NCBI GenBank assembly: GCA_949289005.1
Contig: CASEMQ010000062.1
Coordinates: 1 to 56,913 of the forward strand
Direction: 5' to 3'
Length of the DNA stretch: 56,913 nt
From: an uncultured Lentisphaeraceae bacterium
GTDB taxonomy: Bacteria > Verrucomicrobiota > Kiritimatiellia > RFP12 > DVOR01
Shown piece after piece: positions 34,093 to 43,392 of the stretch. The notes beneath the pieces are model-generated. The model made no database searches and was not told the DNA's origin. It saw only the letters and a list, made by a program, of their open reading frames with translations. A program made the position numbers and the translations under genes. The stretch's first letter is position 1; every line of letters starts with the position of its first letter.

Positions 34093-36818
34093 ATCTCGCC
34101 AAATACACTCGGGTACCCTGGGCGGCAATCGTCTTTGCGGGGAGCTTGGCCTATTATCTGCTCACCGCCACGGCAGAGCCCTATCCGGGCGCCTCCGCGG
34201 ACTTCATCGGCGCGCTCGCCTTCCCGGGGCAACTGCCCGGGGACGTGACCGAGCCGTTCGGCAGCGCAATCGCTTGGCTGGCGCACGCGTTGGGCGGCGC
34301 CAAGGGCGTGCTTTTGGCCACGGCCGCGATGGGCGCATGGGTGGCGGCCATGCTCTTCGTGGCGGCCGTGAACGCGGTGCGCCACGCCTGCCTGGACTTC
34401 GCGGAACTCACCCCGCAGGAGCAGCCCCGCGCACGGGCTGACATCGCGGCAACCGCGTTGCTCACGGGCTTTGGCACGGTGGCGCTGGCGCTCACGGCAT
34501 TGCCGCTCTGGGCGTTGGGCACGCGCCCGCTCCCCGCGGCGGCGACGGTGGCGGTGGGGGCCACGGCGTTGGCGTTGGCCTCAAGTCTGCGCCGGCGGTG
34601 CGCCGAGGATTACGCGCAGGCGGTGGCGCCCTCGTTCCGCAGGCGCGTGGCGATGGGGTTGCTCTTCGCGATGGCGACCTTCCTGGTCGCGGACGACCCG
34701 GCCAACGTGCCGCTGACGCTTGCGGCGATTTTCCTGGGTGGCGGCATTCTGGTGCGCATGGGCGTGGAGGGGCGCCTCTCGTATGTGCCGTGGATCGTGC
34801 TGGGGCTGTTGGGCGGCGTCTTGGCGGCGGTGGGGGTGATGCCGATCTGGTTGCGGGCGATCGGCGCGGAGCCTGTGGCCAATCCCTTCCTCTTCTGGGC
34901 GCAACAAATCGGCCAACAGGCGGCGCCGGCGATCATGGGGCTGGTGATGGACTTCTCGGGGGCGGCGCCGTTGGCGCTGTTCGCGCTGACCGTCGTGCTA
35001 TTGTCGGGATGTTTCCCGCGGGCGTTCCTCAAGTTCGGCTCGCCCCTTGTCGGGCAGGCGGCCATCGTGGCATTGGCGGGCTGCTGCCTGGCGCGCTGGC
35101 CGGGTGAACTGTGGGAGCCGATGGCGGAGCCGACGCCCTTGGCGGCGTTGGGCGTGGCGCTGGCCATGCTGTGCGTGGCGCTCTTGGTGGGGTCCTGGGT
35201 GCGGTGTTGGCTCGATGCGCACGTCCACTGGCGCCTGGGTTCCGCGCACACCGTGGCCAACCTCTTGGCGGCAGTGCTCTTGGGTGGGCTCGCCTGCGCG
35301 CAATTCGCGCTCAATCTCAACGACGGCGCCGGGCGCGCGGCGCGCGCGGCGCTGGACAAGGCGTGGGATCCGCTGGCCAAGGCCCTGCCGCTCACGCTGA
35401 CGGCCTGGATCGACCCCGAGCCCGAGCTGACGCCCCTCTTCCTGACCCGCCTTCGCCAAGGCACGCCCATCCGGCCGATCACCGACTTCGCGCGTGCCAT
35501 CCCGTGGCTCTCGATTGACGGCCGCCCTATTCAGGCCGCGCGGCGGGAAGACGTGGCGTTGGATGCCGCCGCGGCACTCGGCCCCGTGGCGTTGGAGCGA
35601 TGTCTCTTCGCGCTGGACACGCGCGGCGCCATCCGCAAAGGACCGCTCGATCCCGAGGCGCGCCCGGCCGTCGAGGCCGTGGCCGCGCACATCGCCGCCT
35701 CGCGTTACGGACGCACGCCCGGCGGGCAACGCACCGTCAAAGGGCTCCAAGCCTTGGCCGCGCGCCTCTGCATGGCGCAGGCACAGCATCTTCCCCCGCG
35801 CGAAGCCGTGGCGGCCATCCGCGAGGCGCTCGCGCTGAACCCCGAAAACCAAGCGGCTTGGATGAGCCTGGCCGAGTTGGCGCGCCTGCCCGAGGCGGGC
35901 GTGACGCGCGAGGAACGCCGTGCCGCCACGGCCATCCACGAGGAACATCCGTGGCTCCGCCACCCCTCCCCCACCCAGGCGCACGCCTTCGAGCGGGAGT
36001 ATGGGCCGGTGCGCACGCAGGCCTTCCGCTCCGCGCGGCGGCTCTTCGCCCTGCGCGGCGACGACCGCGGGCGCGCGCTCCGCAACATCGTGGGGCGCTA
36101 CCGCGACGCGCCCGATACGCTCAGCGACACCGAGCGTATCGTGGCGCTCACGCAACTCCCCAAAGACGAGGCCGCGGCCCTGCTCAACGCCCGCGAAGCG
36201 CCCTCCGAGGCCGAGTTGGAATACTTCCTCTGCGCGTGGCCGTGGTCGCCGGAAGCCAACGCGCTTTACGCCAAGCACGCCAAGCGCCTGGCGGGCAACG
36301 ATTGCCTGAACATGCTCTACGCCAACCGCTCGCGCGAGGTAACGCTCCAGCGCCTGGGGCACGTGGGCGCCTTCTTCATGCGCGACAATCGCTATGCCTA
36401 CGCGCAATGCCACCTCGATTTCCTGTTGGCGCAGGGCGAGACGAGGGAAGCGTTGCACTTCGTCTCCGGCTTCACCCTGGAGCAAGCGTTGGAGGAGACG
36501 CCCTTCCTCCTGGAATACCTGCGCCTGCGCGTGGCAAGCCGCTTGGCCGGGCAAGCGCCCGACGAGGCGTTGCGCGCCGCGCGTGCCTGGCTGGTCTCCA
36601 ACCCCGACCAGCCGGATCTCTGGGCTTTCACGATTGGCCTGGAACGCGACCCCGAGGCAATCGAGACGGACGTGCTCGCCTGTCTCCGGCGTTTTCCCGG
36701 GCATCCCTTGGCGCTCCGCCTGCGCGCCCAGACCCTCCGCGCCGCCGCCGGCGAGGCCGCCGCCCGCCGTTGGCTCGACCTGATGAAGACACCCTCCCCC
36801 GCTTATGCTGACCGCTGA
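34089..36818 (+). CDS. Inner-membrane protein with C-terminal TPR-like domain (second copy of architecture)
   Basis: A 909-aa protein of unknown function with the same plan as 9399-12881. About eleven membrane segments occupy residues 10-430, then a soluble helical region with TPR-like units (for example AVAAIREALALNPENQAAWM) runs to the end. Its early loop (PYPGASADFIGALAFPGQLP) parallels the DUF2723-like loop of the other protein. It starts in the stop of the MurU-AmgK gene (ATGA) and overlaps queA by 14 bp, so it is translated within that operon. A GT-C-like or cell-wall-related role is possible but not supported by any catalytic motif. Confidence 0.75.
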   Translation: MNLAKYTRVPWAAIVFAGSLAYYLLTATAEPYPGASADFIGALAFPGQLPGDVTEPFGSAIAWLAHALGGAKGVLLATAAMGAWVAAMLFVAAVNAVRHACLDFAELTPQEQPRARADIAATALLTGFGTVALALTALPLWALGTRPLPAAATVAVGATALALASSLRRRCAEDYAQAVAPSFRRRVAMGLLFAMATFLVADDPANVPLTLAAIFLGGGILVRMGVEGRLSYVPWIVLGLLGGVLAAVGVMPIWLRAIGAEPVANPFLFWAQQIGQQAAPAIMGLVMDFSGAAPLALFALTVVLLSGCFPRAFLKFGSPLVGQAAIVALAGCCLARWPGELWEPMAEPTPLAALGVALAMLCVALLVGSWVRCWLDAHVHWRLGSAHTVANLLAAVLLGGLACAQFALNLNDGAGRAARAALDKAWDPLAKALPLTLTAWIDPEPELTPLFLTRLRQGTPIRPITDFARAIPWLSIDGRPIQAARREDVALDAAAALGPVALERCLFALDTRGAIRKGPLDPEARPAVEAVAAHIAASRYGRTPGGQRTVKGLQALAARLCMAQAQHLPPREAVAAIREALALNPENQAAWMSLAELARLPEAGVTREERRAATAIHEEHPWLRHPSPTQAHAFEREYGPVRTQAFRSARRLFALRGDDRGRALRNIVGRYRDAPDTLSDTERIVALTQLPKDEAAALLNAREAPSEAELEYFLCAWPWSPEANALYAKHAKRLAGNDCLNMLYANRSREVTLQRLGHVGAFFMRDNRYAYAQCHLDFLLAQGETREALHFVSGFTLEQALEETPFLLEYLRLRVASRLAGQAPDEALRAARAWLVSNPDQPDLWAFTIGLERDPEAIETDVLACLRRFPGHPLALRLRAQTLRAAAGEAAARRWLDLMKTPSPAYADR

Positions 36819-37881
36819 CTTCGATTATCCCCTGCCTGCCGAGCTGATTGCGCAGACCCCGCCCGCCGTGCGCGGCACCTCGCGCATGATGGTGCTCGAC
36901 CGCGCCAAGGACACGCTCGAGCACCGCGCCATCGCCGACATCGGCAACTATCTCCGCCCCGGCGACCTGCTGGTGCTCAACGACACCCGCGTCTTCCCCG
37001 CCCGCGTCCTGGGCGCCTGGGAAGACACGGCCGGCGCCGCGGAACTCCTCCTCACCGACCCCATCGAGCCCGAACGCATCGAGGCAGGCATGCACGTCAG
37101 CCGCTGGATGTGCCTGTGCCGCAGCGGCCGCCGCGCCCGTGCGGGGCACGTCATCCGCCTCGCGCAAGGCCATCTGCGCGCCGAGGTGCTCGCGACGGGC
37201 GAAGAAGGGCGCGCCGATTGCCGCCTCGTCGCCGACGCGCCGCTCATGGACGTGCTCGCCGCGCATGGCCTCACCCCCGTGCCGCCCTATATCCACCGCG
37301 ACCCGAACGACGCCGACGCCGCGCGCCTGGACCGCGAACGCTACCAAACCATTTACGCGCGCGAGGTCGGCGCCGTGGCCGCCCCCACCGCCGGGCTCCA
37401 CTTCACCGAGGCCATCTTCGCCGCGCTCGAGGCCAAGGGCGTGCGCCGCGCCTTCGTGACGCTCCACGTCGGCCCGGGCACCTTCCGCCCCGTCAAGGCC
37501 GAACGCGTGGAGGAGCACCACATGGACGCCGAGCGCTTTCACGTGCCCGCCGCCACCGCCGAGGCCATCGCCCAAACCCGCGCCGCGGGCGGCCGCGTCA
37601 TCGCCGTGGGCTCCACCTCGGTGCGGACGTTAGAGACGGTGGCGCAGGCCAACGGCGGGCGCATCGTCCCCTGCTCGGGCAACAGCGCCATCTTCATTCA
37701 CCCGCCCTACCGCTTTTTGGCGGTGGACGCCATGCTCACCAACTTCCACCTGCCGCAATCCACCCTCATCATGATGGTGGCCGCGCTGGCGGGGCGCGAA
37801 CGGATCCTCGCGGCCTACCGCGAAGCCGTCCGCCTCCGCTACCGCTTCTTCTCCTACGGCGACTGCATGCTCATCCTCTGA
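36805..37881 (+). CDS. queA: S-adenosylmethionine:tRNA ribosyltransferase-isomerase
   Basis: Makes epoxyqueuosine in tRNA anticodons from preQ1-tRNA and SAM. 358 aa, essentially family length. The start FDYPLPAELIAQTPPAVRGT, DLLVLNDTRVFPARVLG, the central VAAPTAGLHFTEAIFAALEA and the end AVDAMLTNFHLPQSTLIMMV are all QueA signatures. The gene overlaps the upstream membrane-TPR gene by 14 bp and has no independent Shine-Dalgarno; manC follows 4 bp later. Other queuosine genes (tgt, queG) are not in the window. Confidence 0.96.
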   Translation: MLTADFDYPLPAELIAQTPPAVRGTSRMMVLDRAKDTLEHRAIADIGNYLRPGDLLVLNDTRVFPARVLGAWEDTAGAAELLLTDPIEPERIEAGMHVSRWMCLCRSGRRARAGHVIRLAQGHLRAEVLATGEEGRADCRLVADAPLMDVLAAHGLTPVPPYIHRDPNDADAARLDRERYQTIYAREVGAVAAPTAGLHFTEAIFAALEAKGVRRAFVTLHVGPGTFRPVKAERVEEHHMDAERFHVPAATAEAIAQTRAAGGRVIAVGSTSVRTLETVAQANGGRIVPCSGNSAIFIHPPYRFLAVDAMLTNFHLPQSTLIMMVAALAGRERILAAYREAVRLRYRFFSYGDCMLIL

Positions 37882-37885
37882 CACC

Positions 37886-38932
37886 ATGAACACCACACAT
37901 CTCCACGCCTTCATCCTGGCCGGCGGCCGCGGCGAACGCTTCTGGCCGCTCTCAACCTACGCCCGCCCCAAACAATTCACCACACTCTTCGGCGGGACGC
38001 CGCTCATCGCCCAGGCCGTCGCCCGCCTGCAAGGGCTCGTGCCCGAGGCCAACATCGCCGTCATCACAAGCGCCGACCTCGTGCCCGCCACGCGCGAGGC
38101 CCTCCCCAACCTCCCGCCCGAAAACATCGTCGGCGAGCCCATCGGGCGCGACACCACCGCCGCCGTGGCCCTCGCCTGCGGCCTCACCCGCCGCCGCGAC
38201 CCAAAAGGCGTGGCCATGATCCTCCCCGCCGACCCACTGATCGGCAACGTGCCGGCCTTCCGCCGCGTCCTGGCCGACGCCGCCGACGCCGTCTCCCGCG
38301 AACCCGCCATCGCCACCGTGGGCATCGCCCCCACCTTCCCCGCCACCGGCTACGGTTACATCGAATGCGGCGCCCCCATCGACGCGCCCGGCACGCCCCT
38401 GCGACGCGTCCGCCGCTTCGTGGAGAAACCCGACCTGGAAACCGCCAAACGCTATCTGGAGACCGGAGCCTTCGTCTGGAACGCCGGCATCTTCCTCTGG
38501 CGCGCCGACGTGATGGAGGCGGCCTTCCGCGCCCACGCCCCCGCCTGGCTCCCCCTCATCAAGCGCCCCGACGACGCCCCCGCCCTCTACCCCACCCTTC
38601 CCAAACTCTCCATCGACTACGCCGTCATGGAAAAAAGCGACAACCTCATCGTCGCGCGCGGCGACTTCGGCTGGGACGACGTGGGCAGTCTCCCCGCCTT
38701 GGCCCGCCAATTCCCCGCCGACGCGCAAGGCAACGTCGCCATCGCCCCCGCCTACGCCCTCGACGCCACCGGCAACATCGTCGCCGCCGAGGGCACCCCC
38801 CGCGCCACCGCCCTCCTGGGCGTAAGCGACCTCATCGTCATCCACACCGCCAAGGCCACCCTCGTCGCCGCCAAGTCCGCCGCCCAAAACCTCAAAGCGC
38901 TCGTCGCCACCCTCCCCCCGGACCTGCGCTGA
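37886..38932 (+). CDS. manC: Mannose-1-phosphate guanylyltransferase
   Basis: Forms GDP-mannose for surface glycans. 348 aa, the short form without the phosphomannose-isomerase domain. LAGGRGERFWPLSTYARPKQ is the GDP-Man pyrophosphorylase signature, followed by VGEPIGRDTTAAVALACG and ILPADPLIGN. VEKPDLETAKRYLETGAFVW and the closing GWDDVGSLPALA are also typical. It starts 4 bp after queA with no visible Shine-Dalgarno. GDP-mannose, and GDP-fucose made from it, could feed the GT10-like gene at 569; that link is inference. Confidence 0.93.
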   Translation: MNTTHLHAFILAGGRGERFWPLSTYARPKQFTTLFGGTPLIAQAVARLQGLVPEANIAVITSADLVPATREALPNLPPENIVGEPIGRDTTAAVALACGLTRRRDPKGVAMILPADPLIGNVPAFRRVLADAADAVSREPAIATVGIAPTFPATGYGYIECGAPIDAPGTPLRRVRRFVEKPDLETAKRYLETGAFVWNAGIFLWRADVMEAAFRAHAPAWLPLIKRPDDAPALYPTLPKLSIDYAVMEKSDNLIVARGDFGWDDVGSLPALARQFPADAQGNVAIAPAYALDATGNIVAAEGTPRATALLGVSDLIVIHTAKATLVAAKSAAQNLKALVATLPPDLR

Positions 38933-39045
38933 CGACCGCGACCGGCCGCCTCCCCCACCCCACCCATACGACAAATCATTCCTTTAAGAAGTTTTCCCGA
39001 ACCGCATTGACTTTGCATTTGCGAAGTTCCAAAGCCCTGCGGATA

Positions 39046-39054
39046 TGGTATCAT
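39046..39054 (+). promoter_or_regulatory. Extended -10 (TGG-TATCAT) of asd
   Basis: TGG (39046-39048) and TATCAT (39049-39054), about 40 nt before ATG 39095. A TTGACT at 39007-39012 is too far for a standard -35. The leader is too short for a lysine riboswitch. Confidence 0.55.
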
Positions 39055-39094
39055 TGTGGGCGTTTTGCAACCCTTGAATGGGAGATGTTAGAGC

Positions 39095-40123
39095 ATGAAG
39101 CAGTACAAAGTCGGTTTGGTCGGCATTGGCGCCGTCGGCACGGAAATGATCAAGGTGCTCCGCCAGCGGAAGTTCCCGGCGTCGGAGATTCGTGTGTTGG
39201 CGACGCGTGAGCGCGACGAAGCGATTGCGGGGGAGACCTTCCATGTGCGGGCAACCGCCCCGGAAGCCTTTGAGGGACTGGACGTGGTGCTCTTCGCCGG
39301 CACGGAGGGCGCGAAGGGCGCCAGCAAGATGTGGGGCAAGGTGGCCACCGAGAAGGGGGCCATCGTCATCGACAACGGCGACGACTTCCGCATGGATCCC
39401 ACGGTGCCGCTGGTCATCCCCGAGATCAACGCCGATGAGATGGAGCGGATGGTGCGCGGCGGCGCGCGCTTCATCGCCAACCCGAACTGCTCCACCATCA
39501 TCACCCTGATGGGCGTGGCGGCGCTTCACCGCGTGAACCCCCTGCGCCACATGACGGCCGTCACCTTCCAGAGCGTCTCCGGCGCCGGGCGCGCGGCCAT
39601 CGACGAGCTGGAGCTGCAAATGCGCCAGATGGCCACCGGCGAGCCCACCGTGCCCAAGGCCTTCGCGCACCGCATCGTGGCGAACGTCATCCCGCAGATC
39701 GGCGGCGCCAAGCCGGAGATGCCCGGCTTCACCACCGAAGAGGCCAAACTCACTTTCGAGAGCCGCAAGATTTTGGGCGCGCCCGGGTTGCGCATCGCCT
39801 GCACCTGCGTCCGCGTCCCCGTCTTCTTCGCCCACTCCATCGCCGTCCACGCGCAGTTTGAGCGCCCCTTCTCCGTGGAGGAGGCGCGTGCCGTTTTGGC
39901 CAAGGCGCCGGGCGTGACGCTGGTGGACGACTTGGCCGCGGCGACCTATCCCATGCCCAAGGACTTCGGCGGGCAGGACAACGTGGGCGTCGGCCGCATC
40001 CGCATCGACCCCTCCGTGGAGAACGGTTTGGCGCTCTGGTGTTGCGGCGACAACATCCGCAAGGGCGCCGCGCTCAACGCCGTGCAAATCGCCGAGGCGC
40101 TCATCGCCCGCGGCCTGCTGTGA
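39095..40123 (+). CDS. asd: Aspartate-semialdehyde dehydrogenase
   Basis: NADPH-dependent reduction of aspartyl phosphate, the branch point to lysine/DAP, threonine and methionine. 342 aa. The Rossmann start YKVGLVGIGAVGTEMIKVL is followed by FAGTEGAKGASKMW. The active-site Cys132 lies in ARFIANPNCSTIITLMGVA. VTFQSVSGAGRAAIDELE and the RVPVFFAHSIAVHAQFERP region, with the substrate-binding Arg and His, complete the family. GGGAG sits 11 nt before the ATG. It begins a two-gene unit with ychJ, ended by a terminator. Confidence 0.96.
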   Translation: MKQYKVGLVGIGAVGTEMIKVLRQRKFPASEIRVLATRERDEAIAGETFHVRATAPEAFEGLDVVLFAGTEGAKGASKMWGKVATEKGAIVIDNGDDFRMDPTVPLVIPEINADEMERMVRGGARFIANPNCSTIITLMGVAALHRVNPLRHMTAVTFQSVSGAGRAAIDELELQMRQMATGEPTVPKAFAHRIVANVIPQIGGAKPEMPGFTTEEAKLTFESRKILGAPGLRIACTCVRVPVFFAHSIAVHAQFERPFSVEEARAVLAKAPGVTLVDDLAAATYPMPKDFGGQDNVGVGRIRIDPSVENGLALWCCGDNIRKGAALNAVQIAEALIARGLL

Positions 40124-40138
40124 GTCGGAGGCGCGCAC

Positions 40139-40645
40139 ATGATTGACCTTGACCCCACGGCCCCCTGCCCCTGCGGCTCCGGCAAGCCCTTCGCGGATTG
40201 TTGCGGGCCCATCCTCGGCGGCGCCGCCAAGGCCCCCACCGCCGAGGCGCTCATGCGCGCCCGCTACGCCGCCTACGCCACGGCGAACCTCGACTTCCTC
40301 TACGAATCCTCCGGGCCCGAGATCCGCCAAGAGTTCGACCGCGAGGCATCCCGCAAATGGGCCGAAGGCTCCCGGTGGACGGGGCTCGACATCCTCGCCG
40401 TCGACAAGGGCGGCGCGAACGACGACACGGGCACGGTCGAGTTCGTGGCGCACTACGCCGTCGCCAACAAGCACTTCAACCACCGCGAGCGCGCCGCCTT
40501 CCGGCGCATCGCCGGCGATTGGCGCTTCATCGACGGCAAAATCCTCGCACAACCGACCATCCAACGCGAGACCGCCAAGGTCGGCCGCAACGATCCCTGC
40601 CCCTGCGGCTCCGGCAAAAAGTACAAACACTGCTGCGGCCGCTGA
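40139..40645 (+). CDS. YchJ family protein with two SEC-C zinc motifs
   Basis: A 168-aa protein with a SEC-C zinc-binding motif at each end: [13 protein letters not shown] at residues 10-22 and [13 protein letters not shown] near the C-terminus. Between them is the YchJ NTF2-like domain ([44 protein letters not shown]). The duplicated SEC-C arrangement is normal for this UPF0225-type family; its function is unknown. GGAGG lies 7 nt before ATG 40139. It is 15 bp after asd and is followed by an intrinsic terminator. Confidence 0.93.
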   Translation: MIDLDPTAPCPCGSGKPFADCCGPILGGAAKAPTAEALMRARYAAYATANLDFLYESSGPEIRQEFDREASRKWAEGSRWTGLDILAVDKGGANDDTGTVEFVAHYAVANKHFNHRERAAFRRIAGDWRFIDGKILAQPTIQRETAKVGRNDPCPCGSGKKYKHCCGR

Positions 40646-40657
40646 GGCGCACGCCAA

Positions 40658-40688
40658 GGGCTCGGGGCCAAACGCTCCGGGCCCTTTT
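40658..40688 (+). terminator. Intrinsic terminator after asd-ychJ
   Basis: An 11-bp stem with two G-U pairs (40658-40668 with 40674-40684), loop CAAAC, followed by TTTT at 40685-40688. Confidence 0.8.
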
Positions 40689-40730
40689 CTTGGTCTTTTC
40701 TCCCACTTCCGAACAGAAAGGTCGCCGACC

Positions 40731-41177
40731 ATGCCCTACGAAAACGCAAACATCGAAACCATCGCCCGCGGCGTCTGCCTGCGCGCCGGCCACCTCCTCC
40801 TCTGCCTACCCGCCAAGGGCGGCCGCAGCTACCTCCCCGGCGGCCACATCGAGTTTGGCGAGACCGGCCGCCGGGCACTCGTGCGCGAAATCAAGGAAGA
40901 ACTCGGCCTCGATGCCACGGCCGGCGACTTCCTGGCCGTCTCCGAGGATACCTTCGAGCAGAATGGCGAGCCCCACTGCGAAATCAACCTGATTTACCGC
41001 CTCGACATCCCCGACCTGCCGCCGCCCCCCGCCGCCCCTGCCGCCGCGGAAGGCTGGATCGCCTTCCGTTGGGTGCCCTTCGACGCGCCCTCCCTCACCG
41101 CGGCCAACCTGCTCCCCGCCCATCTCGTGCGCGACCTGCCCCGCCTCCTCGACACCCCCGGGCAACTCCTCGGCTGA
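40731..41177 (+). CDS. NUDIX hydrolase
   Basis: A 148-aa nucleoside-diphosphate-X hydrolase. The NUDIX box is complete: GGHIEFGETGRRALVREIKE then ELGL (about 41-64), fitting G-x5-E-x7-RE-x2-EE-x-G. The strand before it, RAGHLLLCLPAKGGRSYLPG, is typical of the MutT-like fold. ATG 40731 follows GAAAGG at about 11 nt. It is separated from ychJ by a terminator, and a promoter is not evident. Substrate unknown; convergent with radC. Confidence 0.92.
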   Translation: MPYENANIETIARGVCLRAGHLLLCLPAKGGRSYLPGGHIEFGETGRRALVREIKEELGLDATAGDFLAVSEDTFEQNGEPHCEINLIYRLDIPDLPPPPAAPAAAEGWIAFRWVPFDAPSLTAANLLPAHLVRDLPRLLDTPGQLLG

Positions 41178-41204
41178 GACGACAGAGGCGACACAAAAGC
41201 CGCG

Positions 41205-42014
41205 TCACACGAAGTCGCAGCAAGCGTTGGCGCGAAAGGAGAAGAAGGAGGGCTCCACGTCGGGGCGGCCCAGGATAATGTGGTCGCGGATTGGGATATT
41301 GAGCACGCGGCCGGCCCGGATCAACGTGCGCGTGGTCTCGATGTCGGCAGTGCTGGGACGCACGTCGCCGCTCGGGTGGTTGTGGACGACATAGAGCGAG
41401 ACGGCGTTGAGGGCGATGGCGCGGCGAAAAAGCGTGGCGACGTCGATCAACGTTTGGTTGTGCAGCCCTTTGGTGATGAGCACGGGGCCGGGGCCGATCA
41501 GCGCGCGGCGGTTGTCCAGCGGCACCATCCAGAAACCCTCGCGCACCTCGCGCGCCTGTTCGCCCACAAAGCACGCCACCACCTGGCTGGCCACCAACAA
41601 CGGCTCGCGCAACTTCCGCTTCGGCGGCGAGAAGACACGCGCGCCGAACTCCAGCGCCGCGAGCAAGGTGGCGATTTTGTCGTCGCCGATGCCCGGAAGT
41701 TTGCGGTCTTCCCGCTCGACGGAGGCGTTGTGCAAGCGCACCAACGCGCGCAAATCCTCGGCGGTGAAGTGCCGCATGGCGGGGAGCCCCTCGGGCCCCA
41801 ACGCCTCGATAAGGCGGCGCGCCAACTCGATGACATGGCACTTCTTCACGCCGGTGCGCAGGAGGATGGCCACCAACTCGGCATCGGTCATCGCGGCGGT
41901 GCCCAGGCGCAAGAGCCGTTCGCGGGGGCGATCTTCCGGCGGCACGTCGGTCATCCGTTGCGTCGTCTCCTGCGCGGTAACCTCCCAAAGGCGGTTGTTG
42001 GCGGGCGCGTCCAT
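41205..42014 (-). CDS. radC: RadC family JAB-domain protein
   Basis: A 269-aa member of the UPF0758/RadC family, with the N-terminal helix-hairpin-helix part (AEDLRALVRL, KLPGIGDDKIATLLAALEFG). The C-terminal JAB1/MPN-like metal domain has the family's VVHNHPSGDVRPSTADIETT motif. The family's function is unsettled despite its name. The start ATG shares one base with the miaA stop (TAATG), so it is the last gene of the mraY-lspA-miaA-radC unit. A second possible start is the ATG of MTDVPPEDRPRERLL, about 20 residues in. Confidence 0.93.
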   Translation of the reverse strand: MDAPANNRLWEVTAQETTQRMTDVPPEDRPRERLLRLGTAAMTDAELVAILLRTGVKKCHVIELARRLIEALGPEGLPAMRHFTAEDLRALVRLHNASVEREDRKLPGIGDDKIATLLAALEFGARVFSPPKRKLREPLLVASQVVACFVGEQAREVREGFWMVPLDNRRALIGPGPVLITKGLHNQTLIDVATLFRRAIALNAVSLYVVHNHPSGDVRPSTADIETTRTLIRAGRVLNIPIRDHIILGRPDVEPSFFSFRANACCDFV

Positions 42015-42892
42015 TATGCATCCTCCCCCCACGCGGCCAAGACGCGCGCGGCAAGCGTCTCGGGCGTGTCCCCCGGCGCGGCGGCGACCCACTCGGTCGC
42101 GAACTGCGTGCGCAGGTAACTCTCCTGGCGGCGCGCCAATTGGCGCGTGCGGACGACGGTGCGCGCCTGCGCCTCGGCCACCGTCAGCGTGCCGGCGAGG
42201 ACCGCGAGCGCCTCGGCGTAGCCGATGGCCTGCGCGGCCGTTCGCGACCACACGGGGAAACGTTCGCGCAACGCGCGCGCCTCCTCCAGGAGCCCCTCGG
42301 CATACATCCGCTCGACACGGCGGGCAATGCGCTCATGCAGAAGCGCGCGCGGCCAAGTCAACGCCACCAAGCGCGGCGGCGTGCGCGCGCCCCACGCTCC
42401 GGGCAAGGCGTGCCCGGATTCCAAAATCTCCAACGCGCGCACCAGGCGGCGCGGGTTGCGGTCATCGGCAATGGTGGCGCCATGCGCGGCCAAACGCGCC
42501 CGCAACGCCTCGAGCGAGAGCGCCTCCAATCCCGCGCGCAAGGCAGGGTTCTCGGGCGGCGTGGGCTCCAACCCGCGCAAAAGTGCCGAGAAGTAGAGCC
42601 CCGTACCACCCACGGCGATGAGCGGTGCGTCAGCGGCCTCGGCCTGCGCGGCGTGCGCGCAAGCCAGCCACGCACCGACGGAAAAGGGCGCGTCCGGGCC
42701 CACCACATCCAGCCCGCGATAGGCGAAGCGCGCCCGCTCGGCGGGCGTGGGCTTGGCGGTGCCGATGTCCATGCCGCGATAGACGAGCATGGCGTCGGCG
42801 GAGAGAAGCCGCGCACCCAGACGCTCGGCCAAGAGGTGCGCCACGGCGGTCTTGCCCGTGGCCGTCGCGCCCGCCAGGCAGAGCGTCCTCAC
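42014..42892 (-). CDS. miaA: tRNA dimethylallyltransferase
   Basis: Adds a dimethylallyl group to A37 of tRNAs reading UNN codons. 292 aa. The P-loop is AGATATGKTAVAHLLAERLG. SADAMLVYRGMDIGTAKPTP is the family's D-S-x-x-Y-x-G-M-D-I-G-T-A-K motif, here with SADAM. GGTGLYFSALLRGL and DRNPRRLVRALEI follow. Translation starts at GTG 42892, overlapping the lspA stop as GTGA; no better start exists in this frame. It ends sharing a base with radC. Confidence 0.95.
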   Translation of the reverse strand: MRTLCLAGATATGKTAVAHLLAERLGARLLSADAMLVYRGMDIGTAKPTPAERARFAYRGLDVVGPDAPFSVGAWLACAHAAQAEAADAPLIAVGGTGLYFSALLRGLEPTPPENPALRAGLEALSLEALRARLAAHGATIADDRNPRRLVRALEILESGHALPGAWGARTPPRLVALTWPRALLHERIARRVERMYAEGLLEEARALRERFPVWSRTAAQAIGYAEALAVLAGTLTVAEAQARTVVRTRQLARRQESYLRTQFATEWVAAAPGDTPETLAARVLAAWGEDA

Positions 42893-43389
42893 GGCGCGGT
42901 CTCCTCCGGCGCGGGGGCGTCCTCGGCGCGCGCCCGGCGGTCGGCCCACGTTTGCAGGACGATAAGCGCGACGACCGCGACGCAAATGGCGCTGTCGGCC
43001 ACGTTGAAGCACGGGAAGTGCGCATCGCCCCAATGGAAGTCCAAAAAGTCCACCACATACCCCAGGCGCACACGGTCGATGAGGTTGCCCACGATGCCCG
43101 CCAAGAGCAACCCGCCGAGCGGCGGCGCCCAGGCATGCGGCCCGAAGAGGCGCCGCCAGAACAGGCAACAGCCCACCACCGCCACCGCCCCAAAGCCCGC
43201 CAACCACAAATGCGCCCCCTGGAAGAGCCCCCACGCCGCCCCTTGGTTGCGCACGTAGGTCAACGCAAAGACCGGGAACACCTCCACGCTCTCACCCAAC
43301 GCAAAGGCCCGCTCCACCCATACCTTCGTGGCCTGGTCGAACGCGAGAACGGCAAGGAAGACGGCGGTCGCGATGAAAAATGCGCGCAT
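42889..43389 (-). CDS. lspA: Lipoprotein signal peptidase (signal peptidase II)
   Basis: An inner-membrane aspartic protease that trims prolipoproteins; 166 aa and four membrane helices. The first helix is FFIATAVFLAVLAFDQATK, then YVRNQGAAWGLFQ, GNLIDRVRLGYVVDFLDF with catalytic Asp114, and FNVADSAICVAVV with Asp132. It lies 3 bp after the mraY stop and overlaps miaA by 4 bp (GTGA). A client, the lipobox protein at 56317, is in the window. Confidence 0.95.
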   Translation of the reverse strand: MRAFFIATAVFLAVLAFDQATKVWVERAFALGESVEVFPVFALTYVRNQGAAWGLFQGAHLWLAGFGAVAVVGCCLFWRRLFGPHAWAPPLGGLLLAGIVGNLIDRVRLGYVVDFLDFHWGDAHFPCFNVADSAICVAVVALIVLQTWADRRARAEDAPAPEETAP

Positions 43390-43392
43390 GGC